38,419 nucleotides of DNA from an uncultured Bacilli bacterium. Lineage in GTDB: Bacteria > Bacillota_I > Bacilli_A > RF39 > UBA660. Below the pieces are notes generated by a model, which did no database searches, was not told the origin of the DNA, and saw only the letters and a list, made by a program, of their open reading frames with translations. This document shows positions 16,819 to 24,964 of the stretch, piece by piece (positions within the stretch are counted from its first letter, which is position 1; each line of letters opens with the position of its first letter). The stretch covers positions 1 through 38,419 of the forward strand of contig CAJTIX010000011.1 in the NCBI GenBank assembly GCA_910576795.1. Reading direction: 5' to 3'. The translations under genes were made by a program, and so were the position numbers.

Positions 16819-17801
16819 ACAGATTTATTATGCAATGGCATTTAAGTGAAGCTTGTAATTTAAAATGTCTTCATTGTTATCAAGAAAACCACAAACCTGT
16901 ACAATTACAATATGAGGAACTGATTTCTATTTTAAATCAATACAAAGAATTATTAAAAAAATTGAATCAGAAAGGACATATCAATTTAACAGGTGGAGAA
17001 CCTTTATGCTGTCCTTTCTTTTTTCAAATATTAGATCAATTTCAGCATGATAAAGAATTGTACAGTTTTTCAATTTTAACCAATGGTACTTTAATTGATG
17101 ATCAAATGGCAAAACGAATTAGTGAATATCATCCAGAGTATGTTCAAGTAAGTCTTGAAGGCGGAAGAAAAATGAACGACTATATTCGTGGAAAGGGAGT
17201 TTACCAAAAAGTTGCACATGCTATAAAATATTTAAAAAAGTACAATATCTTTGTTTCTATTTCTTTTACTGCCACTAAAATCAATTATATGGAATTTTCT
17301 AAAGTAGTTCAGTTTGCTTTAAAATACAAAGTAGATAATGTTTGGTCAGATCGTTTTATACCTATAGGTAGCGAAAATGATCCTAAATTACTTATGTCTT
17401 TAGAGGAAACCAATTTGTATTTGGATATTATGAAACAAGAAAGACAAAAATTAAAGCATAAGAATAGTAAAACGACTATTTCTATGTATCGAGCGTTGCA
17501 GTTTCAGAAAACCAATGATTTTCCATATTCCTGTTCGGCTGGAAATTCTTTGCTTACTGTAATGGAAAATGGAGATTTAGTTCCTTGTAGACGAATGCCT
17601 ATTGTGGTTGGAAATCTTTTACAAGACAATATGTATGATTTATATTGTAATCATGAAGTTTTAAAACAATTGCAAAAAAGAAAAATTCCAACAGAATGTG
17701 AAAAGTGTGAGCATGCGCAACTTTGTAATGGTGGATTAAAATGTTTGACCTTTGCACTTTACCATGATCTTAATCATAAAGATGTTGGTTGCATGTTATA
17801 A
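16812..17801 (+). CDS. Radical SAM enzyme with SPASM domain (peptide or protein modification type)
   Basis: 329 aa from a TTG start. The [4Fe-4S] site C15-x3-C19-x2-C22 is in the context ACNLKCLHCYQE, followed by the SAM-binding GGEPL. The C-terminal SPASM region has the expected cysteine series: CSAG, VPCRR, then CEKCEH, C-N-G-G and C. SPASM proteins usually install thioether or C-C crosslinks in ribosomal peptides or modify one partner protein. TTG 16812 has GGAGG 9 nt upstream and gives the common start RFIMQWHLSEACN; ATG 16830 is the alternative but has no ribosome site. Coupling to the Cys-tailed DUF2207 protein suggests the tail is the substrate (inference). Confidence 0.9.
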   Translation: MVNRFIMQWHLSEACNLKCLHCYQENHKPVQLQYEELISILNQYKELLKKLNQKGHINLTGGEPLCCPFFFQILDQFQHDKELYSFSILTNGTLIDDQMAKRISEYHPEYVQVSLEGGRKMNDYIRGKGVYQKVAHAIKYLKKYNIFVSISFTATKINYMEFSKVVQFALKYKVDNVWSDRFIPIGSENDPKLLMSLEETNLYLDIMKQERQKLKHKNSKTTISMYRALQFQKTNDFPYSCSAGNSLLTVMENGDLVPCRRMPIVVGNLLQDNMYDLYCNHEVLKQLQKRKIPTECEKCEHAQLCNGGLKCLTFALYHDLNHKDVGCML

Positions 17802-17824
17802 TATACATTGATAAGGGGGAAAAA

Positions 17825-17896
17825 ATGGTAGAAAAGTCTAAAGTATTAGAGGATGCAAAAATGGTAGAAAAGTCTAAAGTATTAGAGGATGCAAAA
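17825..17896 (+). repeat. Exact 36-bp tandem duplication at a gene start
   Basis: Two identical 36-bp units, 17825-17860 and 17861-17896, each beginning with ATG and encoding MVEKSKVLEDAK. Confidence 0.98.
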
Positions 17897-18301
17897 ATGG
17901 TTTTAAACAATGAAAGTCAACCTTTTGAAGTAAATATAGAAGGAGATTCCATTGTTGCAAAATGGAAGTGGATGGATGCGGGATTCTTTGGAATAGGTGT
18001 AATTACTGATGAAATAAAAGAGTTTACATTTCAAGTTATTTTAGATGATAAAGGAAAATGGCATGAAGTAGATTCTAGTAAAAGTAAGAAATCTAAGTTT
18101 CATATCAAAGGTATGTCTTTTGAAACATCTACATTCAAAGGCACTAGTATGAATAAATCGTTTACTATTGGTTTTGGAAAAAATAAACAGACAGATGAAA
18201 CAGGAATAGTACAATTTCAGTTTGATACGAAACTCATCAAAGAACCAATTCGCAACTATTTAAAAAATTGTGGTTGGAAAAAAGCAGGATTATTTTCCTA
18301 A
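17825..18301 (+). CDS. Unknown soluble protein with duplicated N-terminus (158 aa)
   Basis: No signal peptide or membrane helix. The main part (about 30-158) is beta-rich with WKWMDAGFFGIG, a Lys/Ser stretch and a C-terminal NCGWKKAGLFS. I recall similar stand-alone proteins in Clostridia and Bacilli but cannot name the family. The first 12 codons are exactly repeated in tandem, so there are two identical in-frame starts at 17825 and 17861 and a third ATG at 17897. The strong AAGGGGG site serves the first. It lies 23 nt after the radical SAM gene and may be its partner. Confidence 0.8.
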   Translation: MVEKSKVLEDAKMVEKSKVLEDAKMVLNNESQPFEVNIEGDSIVAKWKWMDAGFFGIGVITDEIKEFTFQVILDDKGKWHEVDSSKSKKSKFHIKGMSFETSTFKGTSMNKSFTIGFGKNKQTDETGIVQFQFDTKLIKEPIRNYLKNCGWKKAGLFS

Positions 18302-18342
18302 TAAGAATAAATATTATTTACACTTTTGTTTTTTAATTAAAT

Positions 18343-18368
18343 ATAAATGAGAAAGATAAATGAGAAAG
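18343..18368. repeat. 13-bp tandem repeat in the gap before truB
   Basis: ATAAATGAGAAAG twice in a row. The rest of the gap 18302-18476 holds the truB promoter and a pyrimidine run at 18400-18414; I see no clear terminator for the surface operon. Confidence 0.9.
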
Positions 18369-18439
18369 AAACATGTAATAACCAAAAACGATGCGCCTTT
18401 CTTTTTTTTTCTTATGAAATAATATATTTATTGAATCAT

Positions 18440-18468
18440 TTGTCAAATAATAATCAACATGATACAAT
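18440..18468 (+). promoter_or_regulatory. Promoter for truB
   Basis: TTGTCA at 18440-18445 and TACAAT at 18463-18468, 17 nt apart, with extended TGA at 18460-18462. Confidence 0.8.
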
Positions 18469-18485
18469 AGAGAAAGGTGAGACTT

Positions 18486-19352
18486 ATGAATGGAATATTA
18501 TTAATTGATAAGCCACAGAATTATACCAGCCGAGATATTGTCAATATTGTTGGTAAAAAATTAGGAACAAAAAAAATAGGACATACAGGTACTTTAGATC
18601 CCCTTGCAACTGGTGTTTTAGTACTATGTGTTGGGAATACTACTAAAATGGTAGAACTGATTACATCTTTCAAAAAAGAGTATGTTGCAACAGTAATCTT
18701 AGGTATAAAAACTGATACAGGGGATATTACAGGAAAAATATTGGAAGAAGAAACCTTACATGATACCAAACAAGAAATAGAGAATGCCTGCAAGCAAATG
18801 GTAAAAACATATGAACAGACAGTACCAATTTATTCAGCTATTAAAATAAAAGGGAAAAAATTATATGAATATGCTAGAAATCAGGAAGAAGTGGAATTGC
18901 CTACTCGAAAAGTTACAATTTATGAGTTAGGGTGTATTTCTGATGTAAGTTATGAAAATGGAAAAGTGATATTTCAAATACGGACTTTGGTTAGTAAAGG
19001 GACTTATATCCGAAGTTTAATTGAGGATTTGGCACAAAAACTAAATACAGTTGGGACTATGGCTTCTCTTAGAAGAACCAAACACGGAGACTACAAAATT
19101 GAAAATTGTAATACATTAGAAGATATTGAAAATGGAACCTATAAACTGCAAGATTGTACACCAATTTTATCACAATATCCAGTTATAGTTGTAGATACCT
19201 ATTTAGAAAATAAAATAAAAAATGGATCTATTTTAGAAAATCGATATAAAGATCCAATTATTTTATTTCAAAATACACAAGGTACTTATCTTGCTTTATA
19301 TAAAACTTATGAAAAAGATAATACTAAGATTAAACCATGGAAGATGTTATAA
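18486..19352 (+). CDS. truB: tRNA pseudouridine(55) synthase
   Basis: 288 aa. The family start MNGILLIDKP and the catalytic motif GHTGTLDPLATGVL with D38 are present, followed by the YSAIKIKGKKLYEYAR segment that recognises the T-loop. It makes pseudouridine 55 in the T-psi-C arm of tRNAs. ATG 18486 follows AAAGGTGAG by 6 nt; the GTG at 18477 is part of that site. Usually near rbfA/infB, here it stands with a cysteine desulfurase 13 nt downstream. Confidence 0.96.
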   Translation: MNGILLIDKPQNYTSRDIVNIVGKKLGTKKIGHTGTLDPLATGVLVLCVGNTTKMVELITSFKKEYVATVILGIKTDTGDITGKILEEETLHDTKQEIENACKQMVKTYEQTVPIYSAIKIKGKKLYEYARNQEEVELPTRKVTIYELGCISDVSYENGKVIFQIRTLVSKGTYIRSLIEDLAQKLNTVGTMASLRRTKHGDYKIENCNTLEDIENGTYKLQDCTPILSQYPVIVVDTYLENKIKNGSILENRYKDPIILFQNTQGTYLALYKTYEKDNTKIKPWKML

Positions 19353-19365
19353 TAGAGGTGATACT

Positions 19366-20499
19366 ATGATATATTTAGATTATTCAGCAACTACGCCTGT
19401 TCGAAAAGAAGTACTTGATAGTTTTGTTGCAGTTGCTCAAGAAAAAATAGGAAATCCTAATTCCTTACATCGATTGGGAGTGGAAGCAAAACAATTAGAA
19501 TTACAAGCAACAAAGCAAATTGCGGATATTTTAGGGTGTAAACCAAATGAGATTATTTATACTAGTGGAGCAACAGAATCCAATAATATGGTGGTGAAAG
19601 GAGTTGCTTTACAATATCAAAATCGTGGAAAACATATCATTACAACCCAGTTAGAACATTCTTCGGTTTATGGACCTATGGATTATTTACAAAAAAAAGG
19701 ATTTACCATTGATTATGTAAAAACGGATACATTCGGAAGGGTAGATTTAGAACACTTGAAACAATTATTAAGAGAGGATACCATTTTAGTTAGTATTGCT
19801 TCTGTCAATAGTGAAACTGGTTTACGACAACCTGTAGAAGAAATTGGTAAACTGTTACAACAGTATCCAAAGTGCTTTTTTCATGTAGATATGACACAAA
19901 GTATTGGTAAAATATTCATTTCTTTAGAGAAAATTGATTTTGTCAGTTTTTCCGCACATAAATTTTATGGAATGAAGGGAATTGGTTGTTTGATCAAAAA
20001 AGAACACATTTCTTTAGAACCACTCATTCATGGTGGAAAAAGTACAACTCCATTTCGTGCAGGAACACCAGCTTTGCCTTTGATTGTATCAACAGCGAAA
20101 GCCCTTCGTTTGATCACAGAAGAGTTGGATGAAAATTTCAAAAAAGTAACAAAATATTGTACAATGTTAGAGGATAAATTAAAGCAATATCCTAATGTAG
20201 TTATCAATCATAACCATTTTTGTATTCCCCATATTTTAAATATCAGTGTTATGCATACCAAACCAGAAACCATGTTACACGCATTGGAAGAAAAAGATAT
20301 CTATATTTCTACACAGAGCGCTTGTTCTAGTGGAACTACTATAAGTCGCGCTGTTTTAGAACTTTCTAAAAAAGAGGATGTTGCGTCACACAGTATTCGC
20401 ATCAGTTTATCTGGATTTACCAAAGAAGAAGAATTACAGGAGTTTCTAATACAATTTGATACTTGTTATCACCAATTGGATTTAGAAAGGAATTCTTGA
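19366..20499 (+). CDS. Cysteine desulfurase (NifS/IscS family)
   Basis: 377 aa, normal length. It begins MIYLDYSATTPVR, binds PLP through K199 (SAHKFYGMKG), and has the sulfur-carrying C320 in SACSSGTT. It removes sulfur from cysteine for Fe-S clusters or thiolated tRNA. No scaffold or thiouridylase gene is adjacent, so the acceptor cannot be named. AGAGGTGA 5 nt before ATG 19366 sets the start. Cotranscribed with truB and with the overlapping pentapeptide gene. Confidence 0.93.
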   Translation: MIYLDYSATTPVRKEVLDSFVAVAQEKIGNPNSLHRLGVEAKQLELQATKQIADILGCKPNEIIYTSGATESNNMVVKGVALQYQNRGKHIITTQLEHSSVYGPMDYLQKKGFTIDYVKTDTFGRVDLEHLKQLLREDTILVSIASVNSETGLRQPVEEIGKLLQQYPKCFFHVDMTQSIGKIFISLEKIDFVSFSAHKFYGMKGIGCLIKKEHISLEPLIHGGKSTTPFRAGTPALPLIVSTAKALRLITEELDENFKKVTKYCTMLEDKLKQYPNVVINHNHFCIPHILNISVMHTKPETMLHALEEKDIYISTQSACSSGTTISRAVLELSKKEDVASHSIRISLSGFTKEEELQEFLIQFDTCYHQLDLERNS

Positions 20500-21062
20500 T
20501 GTTAGAAGAAAAAATAAGTCATCTTACATTTTGTGATTCCATGGATTATGATGACTTTTATGCAACAGAATTTGAAAATTGTGTATTCGTTAATATTTCA
20601 TTTCAATCTTGTCATTTGGAAAAAACAAGTTGGAATCAGTGTAAATTTATAAACTGTGATTTTTCAAATTGTAGATTGTTGAATGTTTGTTTTTATACAT
20701 GTGAGATAGAAAGCTGTAAGTGTCAAGGAACTGATTTTTGGGATGCTTTCTTTAAGGAATGTAAAATAATTGATTGCAATTTTACTTATGCAACTTTGGT
20801 AAATACGGAAATGCGTAATACCTGTTTGAAACATTGTAACTTTACAGAGTCTAGAATCCAGACTTGTATATGGAAACAAGTCACATTTGATGAAGTATCG
20901 TATCAGAATGCAGAATGGATTTCCACCTCTTATGCAGATATAGATATGAGGACATGTAATTTAAACGGTCTTCATGTGACAACAGACTGTCTTTTGGGTA
21001 TGATTGTAAATCCTGAACAAGCTTGTGAACTTTCTAAATTACTTGGTATTCAGATACAATAA
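20499..21062 (+). CDS. Pentapeptide-repeat protein, Qnr-like
   Basis: 187 aa. Nearly the whole protein follows the pentapeptide rhythm [ACT]-[DN/x]-[FLW]-x-x, for example CKFINCDFSNCRL and CNFTESRIQTC, which builds a right-handed beta-helix. The C-terminus (GMIVNPEQACELSKLLGI) matches the closing helix of Qnr-type and chromosomal homologues that can shield DNA gyrase from quinolones. Whether this one does so cannot be told. It has unusually many cysteines. The ATG overlaps the desulfurase stop by one base. Confidence 0.88.
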   Translation: MLEEKISHLTFCDSMDYDDFYATEFENCVFVNISFQSCHLEKTSWNQCKFINCDFSNCRLLNVCFYTCEIESCKCQGTDFWDAFFKECKIIDCNFTYATLVNTEMRNTCLKHCNFTESRIQTCIWKQVTFDEVSYQNAEWISTSYADIDMRTCNLNGLHVTTDCLLGMIVNPEQACELSKLLGIQIQ

Positions 21063-21107
21063 TTGGATGAGAATAGGTTTTAGATTAACGGATAAGGAGT
21101 GAATAGA

Positions 21108-21791
21108 GTGGCAAAAATATTGATTGTAGAAGACGATGAGTCCATTCGTTTAGGACTGAAATATTATTTGGAACAAGAAAATTTTGATACTGTTTTAGCT
21201 GAAAATTATACACAAGCAAAACAACTTTTTTCAAATGAAATCGATTTGGTGTTATTGGATATCAATTTACCAGATGGAAATGGGTTTGATATTTTAAAAG
21301 AGTTTAAACACCAAAGAGATGTTCCTATTATTTTTTTGACAGCGAATGACTTAGAAGTATCGATTGTGATGGGACTTGATATGGGTGCAGATGATTATAT
21401 TACCAAACCATTTAAAGCAAGGGAATTGGTTTCTAGAATCAAAAGTGTTCTTCGAAGAACATCTACATATACAGAAAGTATCATTCATATTCAAGATATT
21501 TCAATTGACTTAAAACAAGCAAAAGTATTGAAACAAGGTGTGGATGTTATGTTAACTGCATTGGAATATAAAATTCTTCTCATATTTGCTTTAAATCCAG
21601 GAATCGTATTTAGTAGAGAAAAGATACTAGCAGATATATGGGATGTCAATGAAGACTATGTAAATGACAATACTTTAACTGTTTACATTAAACGAATTCG
21701 AGAGAAAATAGAGGACAATCCCAATCAGCCAACTATTATTGAAACAGTAAGGGGTATTGGATATAAATTAGGAGAAAACAATGAAAAATAA
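21108..21791 (+). CDS. OmpR/PhoB-family response regulator
   Basis: 227 aa. The receiver domain has the acidic pair D9/D10, phosphorylated D51 (LVLLDINLPDG) and the conserved Lys in YITKPFKA. The C-terminal winged helix ends ETVRGIGYKL. GTG 21108 is chosen because AAGGAG ends 8 nt upstream; the GTG at 21099 overlaps that site. The kinase gene overlaps by 11 nt. The pair resembles regulators of peptide-antibiotic ABC exporters; see the operator-like repeats before the ABC genes at 26575-26613. Confidence 0.95.
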   Translation: MAKILIVEDDESIRLGLKYYLEQENFDTVLAENYTQAKQLFSNEIDLVLLDINLPDGNGFDILKEFKHQRDVPIIFLTANDLEVSIVMGLDMGADDYITKPFKARELVSRIKSVLRRTSTYTESIIHIQDISIDLKQAKVLKQGVDVMLTALEYKILLIFALNPGIVFSREKILADIWDVNEDYVNDNTLTVYIKRIREKIEDNPNQPTIIETVRGIGYKLGENNEK

Positions 21792-23001
21792 ACCTATCAA
21801 ATATATACTGTTCTTTTTTCTAGTGAGTGCTATTTTATTTGGAATATCTGGTTTCATTGGTTTACAGATTCATTCTCAGTATAAGCAAGAATTTTTAGAT
21901 CAAGAACAAATCTTAATAAGTCATATTTTAGAAAATCATCCAGAATTAGAAGAGGAAATGATTGAAAGTTTGTTACAAAATAAAGGAAATATAGAAATTG
22001 GTAAAAAATTTTTAGAAACGTATGGGATTGATTTAGAAAGTTATGATAATATTCAAACTATTTATGCACTCAAAGAATTTACCATTCAAAAAATAGTGGT
22101 TCTATTTTTATTTGTAGTGCTAATATTTGCTGGATTATTTATATATTACTTTAAAAAACAACATAGGCAGATAGTGCAAGTTACGGATTATCTCAATCAT
22201 ATCTTAAGTGGAGATTATTCTTTGGAGATTCACGAGTATGATGAAGGGGCTATGAATTCTTTAAAAAATGATATTTATAAAATTACAATTTTGTTAAGAG
22301 AACAGGAAGCTTATTCAAAAAATGAAAAAAAACATTTGGAGAGTGTTCTTTCTGATATTTCTCATCAACTGAAAACACCATTAACCAGTATGTATGTTAT
22401 CAATGATATATTAGAAAATGATGCGATTGATTCTGACAAGAAGAAAGAAATGTTAAGTAAAAATAAAAGTCAATTAAAACGTATTGAATGGTTGGTTTCT
22501 TCTCTATTAAAATTGTCAAGACTTGATAGTGGGGTTGTTGTGATGCAACCGAGAGAAGTGAATGTAGAAACGTTGTTAGAACAGGCTTTGGAGCCTTTAC
22601 GAATTCCAATGGAGCTGAAAGAACAATCACTTGTCATTTCTGGGGATAAAAATATTACATTAGAAGTAGATTTGTCTTGGACAGTTGAAGCATTTGTCAA
22701 TTTGATTAAGAATGCGCATGAGCATACCCCTAGTAATGGTGAAATCCAAATTCATTATCAAGACAATCCTATTTATGTAGAATTTCAAATTAAAGACAAT
22801 GGTGAGGGAATTCTTGCGAGTGATTTACCTCATATTTTTGAACGTTTTTATAAAGGGGCTTCTAGTACAAAAGATAGTATTGGGATTGGACTTAATATGG
22901 CAAAAACAATCATTCAAAAACAAAACGGTACCATTACTGTTTCTAGTAGAGAAAAAGAGGGTACTATATTTACTATAAAATTTTATAAAAATGTACTATA
23001 G
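21781..23001 (+). CDS. Sensor histidine kinase
   Basis: 406 aa. Two membrane helices (about 7-29 and 103-124) flank an outer domain of about 70 acidic residues, then a HAMP-like linker. The H box has H195 (SDISHQLKTPLTS), and the ATPase domain shows the N box NLIKNAHEHT, DNGEG and GIGLNMAK. The outer loop is longer than in BceS-type kinases, which have almost none, so it may sense a ligand itself. Overlaps its regulator gene. Confidence 0.94.
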   Translation: MKNKPIKYILFFFLVSAILFGISGFIGLQIHSQYKQEFLDQEQILISHILENHPELEEEMIESLLQNKGNIEIGKKFLETYGIDLESYDNIQTIYALKEFTIQKIVVLFLFVVLIFAGLFIYYFKKQHRQIVQVTDYLNHILSGDYSLEIHEYDEGAMNSLKNDIYKITILLREQEAYSKNEKKHLESVLSDISHQLKTPLTSMYVINDILENDAIDSDKKKEMLSKNKSQLKRIEWLVSSLLKLSRLDSGVVVMQPREVNVETLLEQALEPLRIPMELKEQSLVISGDKNITLEVDLSWTVEAFVNLIKNAHEHTPSNGEIQIHYQDNPIYVEFQIKDNGEGILASDLPHIFERFYKGASSTKDSIGIGLNMAKTIIQKQNGTITVSSREKEGTIFTIKFYKNVL

Positions 23002-23235
23002 AGAATCCTTTTTAGAATCCTCTTTATCAGAAGATAGAATATGATAAAACACTTCTAATTTTTCTAAGTATAAATCATATTCTCTTTCTAATAATTTACA
23101 AATTTCTTCATTTCTATATTTTACTAAAAATTTATAATATTTGGTTTGAAATTGGTCTAAAGGTTTTAAAATTTCCTCTGCATATTCTTGAATTACTTCT
23201 TTCTTTTTTTGTACTACCGATAATTTATGATACAT
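22996..23235 (-). CDS. Small coiled-coil protein, unknown function (79 aa)
   Basis: The ATG at 23235-23233 is preceded on the minus strand by AAAGGATGAT, a good ribosome site, which supports a real gene. The product is charged and helical with no signal or membrane segment. It meets the kinase gene tail to tail with a 6-nt overlap and is divergent from the Cro/CI-type regulator at 23351. I do not recognise the family. Confidence 0.65.
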   Translation of the reverse strand: MYHKLSVVQKKKEVIQEYAEEILKPLDQFQTKYYKFLVKYRNEEICKLLEREYDLYLEKLEVFYHILSSDKEDSKKDSL

Positions 23236-23350
23236 AAAATATCATCCTTTCGTTTTAACGTTTCATACAATGAAGTCGTTCTTGCAAAAAGTGCTTTACT
23301 AGACCACGATTGAAAGCTTAAAAATATGCCACAATATTAGTGGTGGTACT

Positions 23351-23590
23351 ATGATAAAAGAAAAATATTTTGAATTTGATAAAAATATCAATCAAACAAT
23401 TGTGAAAAATATAAGAAAGTATCGGAAAATGAAGGGTTATACACAAGAACAACTGGCATTAATGGCAGAGATTTCTTATGATTTTATGAGGAAAATAGAA
23501 ACAGGGAAGAGTGGATTTTCTGTTCAAACATTGTATCAGCTTTCTGTTGTATTAGAAACGAGTGTTGATACATTAATGAAAGAGAGATAA
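23351..23590 (+). CDS. XRE-family (Cro/CI-type) DNA-binding protein, first of two paralogues
   Basis: 79 aa. A helix-turn-helix covers about residues 17-72: NIRKYRKMKGYTQEQLALMAEI then a recognition helix, and IETGKSGFSVQTLYQLS. Small single-domain members usually repress themselves and neighbours. GGTGGT precedes the ATG. About 50 nt upstream is the box AGACCAC (23301-23307), found at the same distance before its paralogue. Confidence 0.9.
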   Translation: MIKEKYFEFDKNINQTIVKNIRKYRKMKGYTQEQLALMAEISYDFMRKIETGKSGFSVQTLYQLSVVLETSVDTLMKER

Positions 23591-23695
23591 ATATTTTTAT
23601 GTGCATAAAGATTATAACATAGATTTTAAAAAAAGTATAGTATTAGACCACTATAAATAAAATTAAAACATGTAATAATAGTACCGGTGGTTATC

Positions 23696-23932
23696 ATGGC
23701 AAAAGAGCAGTTTTATAATTTTGACACAGATATAACGCAAACAATTATTAAAAATATTAGAAAATATAGAAAAGCAAAAGGTTATACACAAGAACAGCTG
23801 GCATTAATGGCAGAGATTTGTTATGACTTTATGAAAAAGATTGAAACGGGTAAAAGTGGTTTTTCAATTCAAACATTATATAAAATATCTGTTGTTTTAG
23901 AAACAGGTATCGATAAATTATTAGAAAAATAA
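23696..23932 (+). CDS. XRE-family (Cro/CI-type) DNA-binding protein, second paralogue
   Basis: 78 aa, about three quarters identical to the preceding regulator along its whole length, so a tandem duplication. The same helix-turn-helix is present (GYTQEQLALMAEICYDF). Differences cluster at the ends and at one position in the recognition helix region (C for S), so the two may bind related sites. ATG 23696 follows GGTGG. The box AGACCAC is at 23645-23651. Confidence 0.9.
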   Translation: MAKEQFYNFDTDITQTIIKNIRKYRKAKGYTQEQLALMAEICYDFMKKIETGKSGFSIQTLYKISVVLETGIDKLLEK

Positions 23933-24004
23933 AGACCATATGAAATTTATTAAGTCGATTTGTTTTTTTTATTGTACAATACATAACTATAAAGGAGAAT
24001 GATT

Positions 24005-24820
24005 ATGCTAAATATGAATAATATTGATGATAAACAAAAAATGATGCAATATTATAGAACAAGTGATATGTTAAATTTATTATATTTTTTCCCGCAACTA
24101 AGTCCAGTTAAAGATTTAGTAATAGTAGAAACAGAAGAAGATTACCTTAAAAACAAGGAATTATTAAATACTTTTGATCAAAATAGAGTTGATACATTAA
24201 AAGGAAGAACACCAATACTTGGAATAGAGAATTCTGGGAAAAGTGATAGTTTCTATAATACTTTATTAGCAGTAAAAGAAAAAGATCCATTTGGTGTATT
24301 AGTTTTATTTAATATAGATAGTGAATCATCTGAGAGATATGAAAGATATGCAGGAATATCGGTTGGGGTTGACTTAGGAGAAAGAGTAATAATCGAAGCT
24401 GTTTCAAAAGGCTTTGATGGAAGAGAAGTATCAAAAGCTATTTGTACCCATGAGAGATATATTATCCCTTGGTATGATTTAAGAAAAATCAATATAGACA
24501 ATTTCAAAGAATATCAGATATATCAAATTAGTAATAAAGATTATCGTTCTACAAGAGTTGAAAGAATAGAGTTTTTAAAATCTATAGGTTTAAATCCAGA
24601 TATATTTTCTAGTTATATTCCTGAAGATTATCAACCTATACCAGATTTTATATGGCTAAATCTTATTAAAAATCTCTTAAAACAACTTGAAAAAAAAGAA
24701 GATATCCTATCTAGCTATGGATTTACAAATTTTGCAATCTCTGGACATACAGAAGGTAATCGATTTGCTCCATGGCAAATGTTTGATAAAAGTAGATGGA
24801 CATTAATAAAAAAAATATAA
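24005..24820 (+). CDS. Unknown protein (271 aa)
   Basis: Not recognised. No signal peptide or membrane helix. The central part alternates strands and helices (FGVLVLFNID, then GISVGVDLGERVIIEAVSKGFDGREVS), suggesting an alpha/beta enzyme-like domain, and ends with a short region rich in aromatic residues. AAAGGAG at 23991-23997 fits ATG 24005 better than ATG 23999. A TACAAT (23975-23980) may be its -10. It lies in the segment between the two-component genes and the ABC genes. Confidence 0.75.
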   Translation: MLNMNNIDDKQKMMQYYRTSDMLNLLYFFPQLSPVKDLVIVETEEDYLKNKELLNTFDQNRVDTLKGRTPILGIENSGKSDSFYNTLLAVKEKDPFGVLVLFNIDSESSERYERYAGISVGVDLGERVIIEAVSKGFDGREVSKAICTHERYIIPWYDLRKINIDNFKEYQIYQISNKDYRSTRVERIEFLKSIGLNPDIFSSYIPEDYQPIPDFIWLNLIKNLLKQLEKKEDILSSYGFTNFAISGHTEGNRFAPWQMFDKSRWTLIKKI

Positions 24821-24910
24821 ACTATTTATATAACGTATAGCCAGTTATGTTAATCTTTAGTTAAAATTATAACGATGTAAATGAAATTGCATTACAAACA
24901 AAGGTAAACA

Positions 24911-24939
24911 TTGACAACTCCTATTGGGTATGCTAGAAT
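24911..24939 (+). promoter_or_regulatory. Promoter of the coiled-coil gene pair
   Basis: Perfect TTGACA at 24911-24916 and TAGAAT at 24934-24939, 17 nt apart, with extended TGC at 24931-24933. Confidence 0.8.
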
Positions 24940-24964
24940 ACAATAGCGTATCAGGGGTGGTTGC

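Noticed and set aside
22470..22700. Minus-strand frames inside the kinase gene
   Set aside because: They overlap a conserved kinase domain completely and have no start signals; shadows of the real gene.
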